Shown here: positions 18,278 through 28,124 of the stretch, in pieces | Position numbering within the stretch: position 1 is the stretch's first letter | Layout of the letters: every line of letters starts with the position of its first letter | DNA from: a bacterium | Lineage (GTDB): Bacteria; Actinomycetota; Acidimicrobiia; Spongiisociales; ZC4RG35 | Reading direction: 5' to 3' | DNA length: 64,000 nucleotides | NCBI GenBank assembly: GCA_028823995.1 | Contig: JAPPFD010000006.1 | Coordinates: forward strand, 62,001-126,000 | The notes under the pieces: model-generated | What the model was told of the DNA's origin: nothing | The model's input: only the letters and a program-made list of their open reading frames with translations | The model's database searches: none | Program-made: the position numbers and the translations under genes

Positions 18278-20010
18278 GCGGGATGGACCCCATCTTCTTG
18301 GAAGTTCTGTGGAACAGGCTCCTCTCGGTGGTGAACGAACAGCAGGTGGCCCTGATGCGGACCGCGTTCAGCACCATCGTCCGCGAGACCCAGGACCTGG
18401 CCTGCGGGGTGTTCAACACCGAAGGCGCCATGGTGGCCCAGTCGCTCACCGGCACCCCGGGCCACATCAACGCCATGGCCACCGGGATGCGTCATCTGCT
18501 GGCCGAATACCCTCCCGATCGGCTGGTTGAAGGCGATGTGCTCCTCACCAACGACCCGTGGATGACCGCCGGGCAGATCAACGACATCACCGTGGCAACT
18601 CCGGTGTTCCGGCGAGGGAGGATCGTTGGCTATTTCGCCAACACCTGCCACGCGGCCGACATAGGAGGCAGGATCCTCTCCGCCGAGGCCCGCGAGGTCT
18701 ATGAGGAGGGGCTGCGGCTCCCCATCATGAAACTGTTCCGGGCGGGAGAGATCAACCAGGACCTCATCAGGCTGATTCGGGCAAACGTGCGCACCCCCGA
18801 CGAGACGGTGGGCGACCTGTACGCCCAGACCACCAGCAACGAGGTGGGCGCCCGGGCGCTCCTCGAGTTCATGGACGAGTTCGGTCTGGACTCCATCGAT
18901 CCGGTCGCCCGTGAGATAATGGACCGCTCCGAGGAGGCGATGCGCCGGTCGATCGAGACCATCCCGAACGGCCGCTACGAGCACGAGACCTGGAGCGACG
19001 GGTTCGAGGAACCGATCAGGATCAAAGTGGCGGTAGTAGTCGAGGACCGGGATATCCACATCGACTTCGCCGGCTCCTCGCCCCAGAGCAGGCGAGGGAT
19101 CAATGTGGTCTTCAACTACACCCACGCCTACGCCTCCTTCGCCATGAAGGCGGCGGTCAGCCCCGAAGTCCCTCACAACGAGGGAGCCTTCCGTCCGGTG
19201 CATGTCTCCGCTCCCCCCGGCTCCATCCTCAACTGCCAACCACCCGCCGCGGTGGCTTCGCGCCACATCCTGGGACACTTCCTGCCGGGGGTGATCTTCG
19301 GGGCCCTGGCCGAGGCCCTGCCCCTGATGGCGGCCGGATCAGACCCGATCTGGATCAGCGTGTGGCGAGGCCGGCCTGCCGACAGTGAGAGCCTGTTCAC
19401 CTTCAGTCTCTTCCAGTGCGGAGGTGGAGGCGCGCGGGCGCGAAAGGACGGCCTCAGCGCCACGGGTTTCCCCAGCGGTGTGGCGGGTGTGCCGGCCGAA
19501 GCCGTGGAGACCCTCTCGTCACTGATCCAGCACCGCCGGGAGCTCCGTCCCGACTCCGGAGGGCCGGGCCGCTACCGGGGGGGTCTGGGACAGTACACCG
19601 AGATGGGATGTCGCACCGAGGAAGCATGGACGGTCTCGGCCATGGTGGACCGGATCCACCATCCGCCCGAGGGGATGCTGGGAGGCAGACCGGGCGCACG
19701 AGGGGAGCTTCTCCTCGACGGCCAGGAGAGGGGCCAGCCCAAGGCGCTGCTGACACTCCGGCCGGATCAGAAAGTGCAACTCAACCTTCCCGGCGGCGGG
19801 GGATTCGGCGATCCGCTGGACCGGGACCCGGCCATGGTGCTTGCCGACGTGGTGGAGGGATATGTCTCCGTAGCCGGAGCGGAGCGGGACTACGGGGTGG
19901 TGATCCTCTACACCGGGCCTTCTGGCCGGATGGTCCGCCTCCCGGAGGACTATCGGATCGATGAGAATGCCACCAAGGCGCTCCGATCGAAGCGTCGGGG
20001 TCACTTATAG
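18274..20010 (+). CDS. hyuB: Hydantoinase/oxoprolinase family protein, B subunit
   Basis: A 578-residue HyuB-type subunit that partners the A subunit encoded immediately upstream. Diagnostic stretches are EVLWNRLLSVVNEQ at the N-terminus, DVLLTNDPW near residue 90 and NLPGGGGFGDPLDRDP near 505. The ATG lies inside the hyuA stop (ATGA), so the two are translationally coupled, as expected for a fixed-ratio complex. A Gfo/Idh/MocA gene follows after 48 bp. Confidence 0.93.
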   Translation: MSGMDPIFLEVLWNRLLSVVNEQQVALMRTAFSTIVRETQDLACGVFNTEGAMVAQSLTGTPGHINAMATGMRHLLAEYPPDRLVEGDVLLTNDPWMTAGQINDITVATPVFRRGRIVGYFANTCHAADIGGRILSAEAREVYEEGLRLPIMKLFRAGEINQDLIRLIRANVRTPDETVGDLYAQTTSNEVGARALLEFMDEFGLDSIDPVAREIMDRSEEAMRRSIETIPNGRYEHETWSDGFEEPIRIKVAVVVEDRDIHIDFAGSSPQSRRGINVVFNYTHAYASFAMKAAVSPEVPHNEGAFRPVHVSAPPGSILNCQPPAAVASRHILGHFLPGVIFGALAEALPLMAAGSDPIWISVWRGRPADSESLFTFSLFQCGGGGARARKDGLSATGFPSGVAGVPAEAVETLSSLIQHRRELRPDSGGPGRYRGGLGQYTEMGCRTEEAWTVSAMVDRIHHPPEGMLGGRPGARGELLLDGQERGQPKALLTLRPDQKVQLNLPGGGGFGDPLDRDPAMVLADVVEGYVSVAGAERDYGVVILYTGPSGRMVRLPEDYRIDENATKALRSKRRGHL

Positions 20011-20058
20011 TCGGGGACAGGTGCCCGGCCGGCAGGCCTTAGCGGAAAGGGATGCACG

Positions 20059-21177
20059 ATGAGTAACAACGAACCCGTACGAGTGGGAGTGGTGGGCGCC
20101 AGCCCGCCCGGCTTCGGCGACCGGGCCCATCTGCCCGCCATCCAGTCTTCTTCCGGACTGACGTTGGAGGCCGTATGCACCACCCGGCCGGAGACAGCCG
20201 AGGCGGCCGCCGAGAAGTGGGGCGCCCGAAAGTGGTACGCCGGTGTAGAGGCACTGTGCAACGATCCCGACATCGACCTCGTGACGGTTGCGGTCAAGCC
20301 CCGTCTTCACTATCCGCTGTCGATGGCCGCGCTTCGAGCCGAAAAGCCGGTCTTCTGCGAATGGCCGCTGGCTCTGAACACCACCGAGGGCCTAGAGATG
20401 GCGGCCGCGGCGGCAGCAGGAGGGATCCCCACTGCCGTGGGGCTGCAGGGCCGCTTCGCTCCGGCGGTCGGCTGGGCGCGCAAACTCCTGGCCGACGGGG
20501 CGATCGGCCGGCCACTGTCCTTCGTCGTCTCCCAAATGCTCTCGAAGTTCGAGGTGGACTCCGACCGGGCATGGCTGGTGCGCCACGAGGAGGCCAGCGG
20601 GGCGCTGTTCGTGGCCTTCGGTCATGTGATGGACTCGGTGCGCTTCATCCTGGGAGACGTGGCGAACATCTCCGGGCGTCAAATGACCCTCTCGCCGCCC
20701 GGGGTGTTCAGCGAAGGGGGGACCTTCGAGTGGAAGACCGCCGACTCGGTGATGGCCATCGCCGAGTTAGAGGGAGGCGTGGTCGGGACCGCCTACGCCT
20801 CGAACACCACATCTCCTCCCCTGGGGTACTCCTTGCGAATCCTCGGAGAGGAGGGACAGATCCTCCTGGGAGCGCCCTCCTACTACCAATTCAGCCCCGT
20901 CAGGCTGTCGGTGGGGCCCCTGAAAGTCTCGGTGGGCAGAAGAGAGACCGACAGTCTGGAACAGGTGGAGATCCCTGCCGAATACTTCTCGGACACGGCC
21001 CTGACCGAAAGCGACTCCGGCTACAACGTGGCAAGGGCATTGGAGGACTTCGCCGATTCCATCCGGGAGGGACGACGCTTCCGACCCGACTTCGACGACG
21101 GAGTGGAACTCCACCGGATCATCGACGCCGTAATGACCTCGAGCCGCGAAGGCCGAAGGGTGGCCGTTGGGATTTGA
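20059..21177 (+). CDS. Gfo/Idh/MocA-family oxidoreductase
   Basis: A 372-residue NAD(P)-dependent dehydrogenase-like protein. The Rossmann start is RVGVVGASPPGFGDRAHLPA; the family's EKP dinucleotide-binding signature is RAEKPVFCEWPLALN near residue 97. The C-terminal half matches the GFO_IDH_MocA substrate domain. AAAGGGA precedes ATG 20059. It is likely part of the hyuAB transcript, with 60 bp to the next gene. The family acts on sugars, cyclitols and related compounds, so the substrate is open. Confidence 0.92.
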   Translation: MSNNEPVRVGVVGASPPGFGDRAHLPAIQSSSGLTLEAVCTTRPETAEAAAEKWGARKWYAGVEALCNDPDIDLVTVAVKPRLHYPLSMAALRAEKPVFCEWPLALNTTEGLEMAAAAAAGGIPTAVGLQGRFAPAVGWARKLLADGAIGRPLSFVVSQMLSKFEVDSDRAWLVRHEEASGALFVAFGHVMDSVRFILGDVANISGRQMTLSPPGVFSEGGTFEWKTADSVMAIAELEGGVVGTAYASNTTSPPLGYSLRILGEEGQILLGAPSYYQFSPVRLSVGPLKVSVGRRETDSLEQVEIPAEYFSDTALTESDSGYNVARALEDFADSIREGRRFRPDFDDGVELHRIIDAVMTSSREGRRVAVGI

Positions 21178-21237
21178 TGGCTCCTGTTGTTCTCCAAGCG
21201 ACCCTGCAGGGCCGCCGGAGGTAGACTGACCTGCCAG

Positions 21238-22086
21238 ATGGACACCAAATGGTTCACCACCGCGGGCGGCGAACGGATGGCCTACCACGAGACCGGTTCG
21301 GGTGATCCGGCGATCATCTTCGTGCACGGCGTGTACGGCAGCCGGGGAGGGTTCGGACTCCAGGAGGAATACTTCTCTCCCAGGCACCGCTGCATCGCCG
21401 TCGATCTGATTGGCAACACGGGCGAAAGCGACCAGCCTGATCGGTACGTCAGCATGTTCGAGCATGCCGACCATGTCGCCGAGTTGATTCGCCACCTCGG
21501 GTTGAACAAACCGGTTCTCATCGGCCAGAGCATGGGAGGACAGGTGGTGATCAGCGCCGCCGCCCGGCACCCCGACCTGGTGGGGGCGATAGCCAGCCTC
21601 GATTCGCCCAGCAACGCGCCGGGGTGGACCAAGAATTACATCGACCCCTTCAACCATCTGATGGTTCATGGAGGCCCCCTTCGGGAAGCGCTGTTCACCT
21701 TCATCGGCGCCGCCTATCTGGCCACCGACCCCGCGCATGCTGAGAACTTCATGGAGAGAATGGCGCCCGTCCCTGATTTCGTGCTGGTCAATGGCTGGCA
21801 GACCATGACTCGCTTCGATCCCGTCCCGGTGCTGCCCAAGGTGAGGGCCCCTTATCTGTACATCGACTGCGGCCAGCCCGGCGTGGACTTCGACTGGCTG
21901 AGGGAACTCTGTCCCCAGGTCGTGATCGGAAAGACGGTGGGCTCCGGGCACAAGGCCCTACAGGACGTTCCCGACCAGGTCAACGCCATGCTCCGCCGGT
22001 TCATAGAACACGCCGACGCCATCGCCGCCGAGATGGTCCGCACCGGCGGGGTGTTCCAGTACACGTTCCCGTCCGCCGGGTCCTGA
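21238..22086 (+). CDS. Alpha/beta hydrolase, detached member of a six-paralog family
   Basis: A 282-residue alpha/beta hydrolase closely related to the five tandem copies at 50.3-55.1 kb. Start ATG 21238 (MDTKWFTT) is chosen because all paralogs begin with an equivalent M-x-x-W-x-TT. The oxyanion region FVHGVYG (about residue 30), nucleophile elbow GQSMGG (Ser97), the block LYIDCGQPG (about 205), the late His in GSGH and the C-terminal GVFQYTFP are all shared. It follows the hyuAB and oxidoreductase genes, which gives this family a plausible context: hydrolysing an ester, lactone or amide made in that pathway (inference). A TAGACT box lies 10 nt before the ATG. Confidence 0.92.
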   Translation: MDTKWFTTAGGERMAYHETGSGDPAIIFVHGVYGSRGGFGLQEEYFSPRHRCIAVDLIGNTGESDQPDRYVSMFEHADHVAELIRHLGLNKPVLIGQSMGGQVVISAAARHPDLVGAIASLDSPSNAPGWTKNYIDPFNHLMVHGGPLREALFTFIGAAYLATDPAHAENFMERMAPVPDFVLVNGWQTMTRFDPVPVLPKVRAPYLYIDCGQPGVDFDWLRELCPQVVIGKTVGSGHKALQDVPDQVNAMLRRFIEHADAIAAEMVRTGGVFQYTFPSAGS

Positions 22087-22141
22087 GGCCCTCCTCCCCA
22101 CACGCTTGGGGCGCCTCTCTAGACTAAGGAACTCTTGGCCG

Positions 22142-22212
22142 GCGGGTGTAGTTCAATGGCAGAACACGAGCTTCCCAAGCTCGGAGTGGGGGTTCGATTC
22201 CCCTCACCCGCT
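22142..22212 (+). tRNA. tRNA-Gly, anticodon CCC
   Basis: A 71-nt cloverleaf: acceptor GCGGGTG pairs with CACCCGC at 22205-22211, the anticodon stem CGAGC/GCTCG encloses loop TTCCCAA (anticodon CCC at 22174-22176), and the T loop GTTCGATTC is intact. The discriminator is T22212. The 3' CCA is not encoded. It would read GGG codons. Called by hand-folding. Confidence 0.95.
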
Positions 22213-22361
22213 CCCTTCTCGGATCCATCTTCGGGGGACCTGCGTTCGGTTACCTAAACCGGGATCCCCAGGGCGGAACCCCTGCTCTCCTATGGTCCGA
22301 TAACGCTTGCTGCGCACTACGCTATATAGCCATTCCTGACCCCTTTTTCCGGAGGACTTCC

Positions 22362-25300
22362 GTGCTGGTTCGATCGTCCCGGCTGCTATCCCTTTTCATT
22401 GCCCTGACACTCCTTGCGACCCTCCTGGCCACCCCCGCTGTGGCTGCCGACGGTGGCGCCTATGACGATGTCTTCCCTGAGACAGCCCACGCGCCGGCGA
22501 TCGAGGCCCTGCAGGCCATAGGGCTCTTCACCGACACCGATTGCGAAGAAGGAAACTTCTGTCCCGACGAGCCCGTGCAGCGCTGGGTGGCGGCGGTGTG
22601 GCTCTCCAGGGTCTCCTACGGCTTCGGTTTCAACCCAGGCCAGGAAGCGGCCACAACCCGGTTCGCCGACCTGGACGACGGAATCACCTGGGCTGGTCCC
22701 CACATCGAGCGGTTGGTCGACCTGGGCATCATGAAGGCGTGCTCGGAGGACCCCCTCGAGTTCTGTCCCGAGGAGGCCATCACCCGGGCCGAGATCGCCA
22801 CCGTGCTGGTTCGCGCCTTCAACTCCCCGCCGGTCGGCTATGTAGGGTTCGGCGACCTGAACGGCGTGGAGAACGCATCGGACATCAACGCCCTCGCCGC
22901 CGACGGACTGACCACCGGTTGCTCGGCCGACCCGTTCCTGTTCTGTCCCTCCCAGCAGGTGACCCGGGGCCAGATGGCAAGTTTCCTGGCGCGAGCCGCT
23001 GGGCTGGTGGCCCGGCCCGGTTACCAACCCGCTTTGGACTCAACCCCGCTGCCAACCGACCCGCAGGTACGCGTCGGGACTCTCGACAACGGTTACACCT
23101 ACTACGTGCGAGAGAACGACAAGCCCGGCAACAGCGTGTCGCTGAGACTGGTGGTCAACGCAGGCTCCATCAACGAACCCGAGCCGGGATTGGGCATGGC
23201 CCACTTCGTGGAGCACATGCTCTTCCGCGGAACCGAGGCCTACACCGAAGAGGAGTTCAACACCACCCTGCGTTCGCTTGGAGTGGAATCCGGCCCCGAC
23301 ATAAACGCCGGCGTCTGGTACGACCAGACCGTTTACGACCTCACCGTCACCACGGATCCTGCGGAGAACGTCGACACGGCAATGCACATACTGTCCCAGA
23401 TGGGCCACGCCGCCCTCATCGAACCGGAGGCGGTGGAGTTGGAGCGGGGCGTGGTCATCGATGAGTTGCGGTTCCGGACCGCCACCGCCAGCGGCAGTAT
23501 CTCAGCCGAGTTCGACCGGGTATACACCCAGGGGACACCGTATGAGGGCTACTACCCGATCGGGACGGTGGCCGCACTCGAGTCCACCACGGCCGATGAC
23601 CTCAGAGAGTTCTACGAGACTTGGTACGTGCCATCGAACATGGCGATCGTGGTGGTCGGTGACCGGCCCGCCGACGAACTGTTCGCTCTGGTCGAAAAGC
23701 ACTTTGGACCGATAGAGGCCGGTGCGGCGCCGGACTACTCCCTTGGCGAGATCACCCATGGCCAGACGTCATCCTATGACGTGGTGACGGACGACGAATA
23801 CGGCCTGTCCTTCATCTCGCTCGACATCGCCATCCCGGTTTTCGACTACGCAACCGTAGGCGGTGACCGTCTCCTCATGCTGGAGAGCCTGGCCGCCACC
23901 ATGGTCCAGAACCGACTCGAGGACGCCTTCTATCGCGGTGAACTGACCCAGGTCGATGTGCCCGAGTTCTATGCATTCAACCACAACCAGGGCCTGCGCT
24001 ACTACGGCACCAACTGGCAGGGCGAGAACCTCGACACGGCCTCGAGGGACTACGTCTCGGTGTTGCAGACGGTCCAACGGTACGGCTTCAACGACGACGA
24101 CGTGGCCCGCGCCACCGAGGCGTTCGCCACCTCGCTGGAGTACCAACTGGACAATGCCCCTTCGACCAGGGATGGCGAGTATGCGGGACGTTACGTCGCC
24201 CACTTCCTTTCCGGGGTGGACATAAGCGCGCCGCAGGAACGCTTTGACCGGCTGTCGGCCCTCTTGGAAGGCGTCACCGCTCAAGAGTTGACCGATCACT
24301 TCCGCTGGCTGATGAACCGGGCAGGCCTGATCGTCTTGGCGGTGGGTCCCGACGCGGCCAGCGTGCCCACGCCGGCCGCCCTGGAAGCCGCCGTGGAGGC
24401 TGCCAGACCTCGGAGCGAGCCGCCTCCGATCGAGCCCGAGATCGACAGGTTGATGGAGGTCCCCGAACCGGTTAGCCCTGTCGCCACCCGGACACTGGCT
24501 GTGCTGGACGCCACCGAGTGGGAATTTGCCAACGGAGCTCGGGTGGTGTTCGTCTACTCAGACATCGAAGAGGCCACGGTCAACATCCGGGCGCGGTCCC
24601 GGGGAGGATGGTCCACGCTCTATCCGGGCGCTCGGGCCCTGGCTTTCCGGGCGGTGGAAGCGGTGTTCGGAAGTGGCTTCGCTGATCTGAGCAAACTGCA
24701 GATGGACCGGTTCCTCGGAGAGAGCACCGCATCGCTGGGCGCCGTCATCAATGAGAGAGACGAGGGCTTCGACGGCGGCTCCAACCCCGAGGACCTGGAG
24801 ACGCTGTTCCAACTTCTCCACCTGGCAGTCACCGCTCCCCGGGTGGACGACCTCGCCTTCGGTCAGGCCTTCAACAGCACCGCCATCCGCACGTCCTTCG
24901 CGGAAGTGAATCCCGCCTGGCAGGCCTGGGTGGCATACAACGAGGCCCGCTTCGGTAGCGAATGGCACCACCCGGTGGCCACCCGGGAACAGTTGGCCAC
25001 CCTGAGCCCCGAGACCTTCCTCAGCTACTACCAGGAACGCCTGGGTGACGTGGACGACATGATGCTGGCGGTCGTGGGGGATACCAGCGCCGAAGAGGTG
25101 GAGCGGCTGGCTCGCCATTACATCGGGACCCTCCCCGCCGGCGATCCCGACACCTTCGTCGACCGCCACCAACCCGCACCCACCGAGTTGGTGCGGCGGG
25201 AGATACCGGTCACCGCGGACATGACCGCCGTGCTGCAGATGTACCACGACGCCGGCGTCCCCGATTACCGGTCGGTGCGGGTCGATGCCCGCGTGCTGGA

Positions 25301-25760
25301 TGTGATCCTCAATGATCGCATATTCCGGTTGGTCCGTGACGAACTGGGCGCCTCCTACGTCGCGGGAGTTGACATCACGGCGGCCGTGACGCCCAGGCCC
25401 ACCGTCTATTCGGACCTCTTCTTCACGGTCGATGCCGACGGTTACCAGGCTGCCTACGACCGGGTCATCTCCATCCTGGCCGACATGGTGGCCAACGGAC
25501 CCACAGCAGAGGAACTGGAGCAGGCCAAGGCCGTTCTCCGGGCCGACTACAGCGTACCCAGCAACGGCGCACTGCTCAGCGCCCTCATCAGCAGGCTGTA
25601 CCTGGCCGATGCCGACCTGGCCACCTCCCAGAACTCCCTGGAGGAACTGGATGCGGTCACGCTGGCCTCGGTGAAGTCCCTGGCCGCCATTCTCTACGAT
25701 CGGGAAGGGCGCGTGGAGATCGTCCGGGTGCCCACCGCCAACCCCAATGGAAGTGGGTAA
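22362..25760 (+). CDS. Secreted SLH-domain M16 metallopeptidase
   Basis: A 1132-residue exported protein with three parts. A Sec signal peptide runs to about residue 29 (cleavage near PAVA-AD). Three S-layer-homology-like modules follow at about 33-88, 97-153 and 160-215, each ending in a CP-rich segment such as LEFCPEEAITRAEI. From about 235 to the end is a full two-half M16 peptidase, with the inverted zinc motif HFVEH (His281, Glu284, His285) and the distal Glu in ELERGVVIDE. M16 enzymes degrade peptides in a closed chamber. SLH modules should hold this one to the cell wall. GGAGG precedes GTG 22362. The fusion is unusual. Confidence 0.92.
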   Translation: MLVRSSRLLSLFIALTLLATLLATPAVAADGGAYDDVFPETAHAPAIEALQAIGLFTDTDCEEGNFCPDEPVQRWVAAVWLSRVSYGFGFNPGQEAATTRFADLDDGITWAGPHIERLVDLGIMKACSEDPLEFCPEEAITRAEIATVLVRAFNSPPVGYVGFGDLNGVENASDINALAADGLTTGCSADPFLFCPSQQVTRGQMASFLARAAGLVARPGYQPALDSTPLPTDPQVRVGTLDNGYTYYVRENDKPGNSVSLRLVVNAGSINEPEPGLGMAHFVEHMLFRGTEAYTEEEFNTTLRSLGVESGPDINAGVWYDQTVYDLTVTTDPAENVDTAMHILSQMGHAALIEPEAVELERGVVIDELRFRTATASGSISAEFDRVYTQGTPYEGYYPIGTVAALESTTADDLREFYETWYVPSNMAIVVVGDRPADELFALVEKHFGPIEAGAAPDYSLGEITHGQTSSYDVVTDDEYGLSFISLDIAIPVFDYATVGGDRLLMLESLAATMVQNRLEDAFYRGELTQVDVPEFYAFNHNQGLRYYGTNWQGENLDTASRDYVSVLQTVQRYGFNDDDVARATEAFATSLEYQLDNAPSTRDGEYAGRYVAHFLSGVDISAPQERFDRLSALLEGVTAQELTDHFRWLMNRAGLIVLAVGPDAASVPTPAALEAAVEAARPRSEPPPIEPEIDRLMEVPEPVSPVATRTLAVLDATEWEFANGARVVFVYSDIEEATVNIRARSRGGWSTLYPGARALAFRAVEAVFGSGFADLSKLQMDRFLGESTASLGAVINERDEGFDGGSNPEDLETLFQLLHLAVTAPRVDDLAFGQAFNSTAIRTSFAEVNPAWQAWVAYNEARFGSEWHHPVATREQLATLSPETFLSYYQERLGDVDDMMLAVVGDTSAEEVERLARHYIGTLPAGDPDTFVDRHQPAPTELVRREIPVTADMTAVLQMYHDAGVPDYRSVRVDARVLDVILNDRIFRLVRDELGASYVAGVDITAAVTPRPTVYSDLFFTVDADGYQAAYDRVISILADMVANGPTAEELEQAKAVLRADYSVPSNGALLSALISRLYLADADLATSQNSLEELDAVTLASVKSLAAILYDREGRVEIVRVPTANPNGSG

Positions 25761-25851
25761 GGTTGTCACTCTGTGAAGCGATGGCGGCGGGTTTTCCGTC
25801 GCCATCCGCTCCAGAATTGGCCTGTGATCGTTCCCAAGGTAGGGAGTACCC

Positions 25852-26424
25852 GTGATCTTCTCTGACCGATCGATAAAGGAAGCCTTGGCGGAAGGCCGGA
25901 TCGAGATCGATCCCTACGAGGAATCCCACGTGCAACCTTCCAGCGTGGACCTTCGGGTGGCGCCGACTTTTCGGGTCTTCGCCAACCATCTCTATCCGCA
26001 CATAGATCCCCGCCAGGCTCAAGAAGACCTGACCTCTATCCATGAGGTGAGTCCAGATCACCACTTCATCCTCCATCCCGGGGAGTTCGCCCTGGGCGCC
26101 ACCCTGGAACGGGTACGGCTGGGAGATGATGTAGTAGCCCGACTGGAAGGAAAATCCAGTCTGGGTCGGCTGGGTCTGTTGATCCATTCCACGGCGGGGT
26201 TCGTGGACCCCGGCTTCGACGGGCATCTCACCCTAGAGCTCTCGAATGTCGCCCAGCTTCCCATTGCCATCTATCCCGGGATGCGCATCGGGCAGATCAG
26301 CTTCTACCAGATGACCACCCCGGCCGACAATCCCTACGGCAGCGGGGTGATCGGATCCAAGTACCAGGGCCAGACGGGGCCCACCGCCAGCCGGAGCCAC
26401 CGAGACTTTCGGAACCCCGGTTAG
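25852..26424 (+). CDS. dcd: dCTP deaminase, probably bifunctional dCTP deaminase/dUTPase
   Basis: A 190-residue trimeric nucleotide hydrolase, the same length as the Mycobacterium enzyme that converts dCTP directly to dUMP. It shows [10 protein letters not shown] near residue 27, [13 protein letters not shown] near 80, and the active-site block [20 protein letters not shown] near 108-127, ending in [11 protein letters not shown]. The bifunctional reading rests on similarity to the mycobacterial protein. Start is GTG 25852 in CCCGTGATCTTC. It keeps the thymidylate pool supplied and uracil out of DNA. It stands next to DNA-repair genes. Confidence 0.96.
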   Translation: MIFSDRSIKEALAEGRIEIDPYEESHVQPSSVDLRVAPTFRVFANHLYPHIDPRQAQEDLTSIHEVSPDHHFILHPGEFALGATLERVRLGDDVVARLEGKSSLGRLGLLIHSTAGFVDPGFDGHLTLELSNVAQLPIAIYPGMRIGQISFYQMTTPADNPYGSGVIGSKYQGQTGPTASRSHRDFRNPG

Positions 26425-26457
26425 ACCGAGCGCCCCTTCGGTTCGCCCGCGGCTCCC

Positions 26458-27531
26458 TCAGTACTCGTGGTCGGCGCGGCGCTGGCGGGAGGGTTGGACC
26501 CGGGGAGGCTCTCCCGGCTGTTTCGGATAGTGGGGAGGCCACGGCGCGTCTCCCATGCCGTACTCCTCCTCGTCCCGAACCACCCACTCCAGGAGAGTGT
26601 GGATCTCGCCCGCCACCTGATCTATCCCCTCCGTCAAGTCGCCGACCTCCCTGTAGCGGTCAGCGAACCGGTCCATCGGGAAGTCCTCGATCTCCACGTC
26701 GGGCAACTCGGCCCAAGTCAGGGGAGCGGAGACATAACCCGTGGGACGCACCCCATAGGCGGACGAGACGGTCTTGTCCCGCGCGTTCTGGTTGTAGTCC
26801 AAGAAGATTCCCTTCCGTTCCTCCTTCCACCACTTGGTCGTGACCAGGCCGGGGAGGCGCCTCTCCAATTCCCTGGCGAATGCCAGCACCGCCCGGCGGG
26901 TGTGGTGGAAGTCATATTGGCGTTCGATGCGCACATAGACATGGATGCCGCGGCTGCCCGAGGTCTTGGGCCATCCCCGCAGACCCACCTCGTCCAGCAG
27001 GGACCCCGCCGCCAAGGCCGCCTCCTTCACCTGGGCGAACCCGAAACCGGGAGTGGGATCGAAGTCGAACCGCAACTCGTCGGGGTGATCTATGTCGTCG
27101 GCCCGGACCGGCCAGGGATGGAAATCCAGACATCCCAGCTGGGCCAGCCGGATGATGTCGGCCGCGATGGTGGGCACGTTCATCACCCCCGGCCGCTGGG
27201 AAGGGAACCGGATGTCAACGGTCTTGAAAGGGGTTCTCTTCTGAGCCCTCTTCTGGTAGATGGGAGGCTGTTCCACTCCCTTCATGTAGCGCTTGAGCAT
27301 GGTCGGGCGGTTGCTCACCCCTCGTAGCGCGCCCTCCGCGCAAGACACAAAGTGCTCCACCACGTCCATCTTGGTCCAGCCTTGCCTGGGAAAGACGACC
27401 CGGGACGGGCTGGAGATCCTCACCTCTTCCCCGGCAAGGTCGACCATGGTCACATCGGCCATCACGAAACACGGTAGCTTATCTGGGAGGTTGCCTCGTA
27501 ACTCTTCAAGACCGGCCGGTTCCCAACCCAC
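26458..27531 (-). CDS. LigD-type primase-polymerase (NHEJ polymerase domain), stand-alone
   Basis: An archaeo-eukaryotic primase-fold polymerase matching the LigD polymerase domain, about 330-357 residues. Key features: DIDHPDELRFDFDPTPG carrying the DxD metal residues, SGSRGIHVYV near residue 200, and GYVSAPLTWAEL near 285. No ligase or 3'-phosphoesterase domain is attached and no Ku gene is in the window. The start is uncertain: GTG 27531 or ATG 27462 (MADVTMVD), the latter closer to usual family N-termini. A short basic proline-rich tail ends the protein. It is divergent from a sigma factor/alkyltransferase pair, so a DNA-damage grouping is likely. Confidence 0.9.
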   Translation of the reverse strand: MGWEPAGLEELRGNLPDKLPCFVMADVTMVDLAGEEVRISSPSRVVFPRQGWTKMDVVEHFVSCAEGALRGVSNRPTMLKRYMKGVEQPPIYQKRAQKRTPFKTVDIRFPSQRPGVMNVPTIAADIIRLAQLGCLDFHPWPVRADDIDHPDELRFDFDPTPGFGFAQVKEAALAAGSLLDEVGLRGWPKTSGSRGIHVYVRIERQYDFHHTRRAVLAFARELERRLPGLVTTKWWKEERKGIFLDYNQNARDKTVSSAYGVRPTGYVSAPLTWAELPDVEIEDFPMDRFADRYREVGDLTEGIDQVAGEIHTLLEWVVRDEEEYGMGDAPWPPHYPKQPGEPPRVQPSRQRRADHEY

Positions 27532-27590
27532 CAGGAGTCGCCCGCCAAAGGGTGCAACGGAAACGGCCCGGCAGGTGTTCTTTTAAGTAG

Positions 27591-28124
27591 ATGGACGATT
27601 TAGCCAGATCCCTAGCATCCGATCTGGACGAGGCCTTCCCCGACTTGGTGTCCAGCCTTCAACGCGGCGTTTTCAGCGGGCTGCGCCAACTGACCGGCGA
27701 TCACCATCGCGCCGAAGACCTGACCCAGGAGGCTTTCATCCGGGCGTACCGCGCAATGCGAACCTACCCTCCCGAGCGCATTCAAGCCATGCGGCTGCGA
27801 GGCTGGGTCTGGACGATCGCCATCAACCTGGTGCGCAACGACATCCGCGCCGAGTCCAGACGGCCGACGCCGGCGCGGTTGGAGGAAGCCGGATACCTTC
27901 CGGAGGAACCTCCCGACTCGGGAGCTTGGCGCAGGCGGTGGACGCGGCTGCCGCCCGCCCAGAGGCAGGCTGTGATCTTGCGCCATGTGGCGGGACTCAC
28001 TTACCGGGAGATGTCGGAGGTCACCGGCAGACCGGCGAACACCGTCCGGAGTGATGTCAGCCGGGGACTGGCCCGATTACGGTCGGTCATCGAGGAAGAA
28101 ACCAAGGAGGAGGAACGAATATGA
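27591..28124 (+). CDS. RNA polymerase sigma factor, ECF type
   Basis: A 177-residue sigma-70-family factor with region 2 (HRAEDLTQEAFIRAYRAM near residue 38) and region 4 (QRQAVILRHVAGLTYREM near 125, with the HTH continuing through NTVRSDVSRGLARL). ECF factors recruit RNA polymerase to stress promoters and are usually held by an anti-sigma encoded next to them. Here the next gene, overlapping by four bases (ATGA), is instead an O6-alkylguanine-DNA alkyltransferase. There is no clear Shine-Dalgarno. It is divergent from the primase-polymerase gene with only 59 bp between them. Confidence 0.92.
   Translation: MDDLARSLASDLDEAFPDLVSSLQRGVFSGLRQLTGDHHRAEDLTQEAFIRAYRAMRTYPPERIQAMRLRGWVWTIAINLVRNDIRAESRRPTPARLEEAGYLPEEPPDSGAWRRRWTRLPPAQRQAVILRHVAGLTYREMSEVTGRPANTVRSDVSRGLARLRSVIEEETKEEERI

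Noticed and set aside
22307-22329. Promoter TTGCTG / TATATA before the SLH-M16 gene
   Set aside because: The two boxes are only 11 bases apart, too close for a sigma-70 promoter.
24558-25805. 415-residue minus-strand open frame
   Set aside because: Antisense to the M16 peptidase, no domain, no ribosome site.
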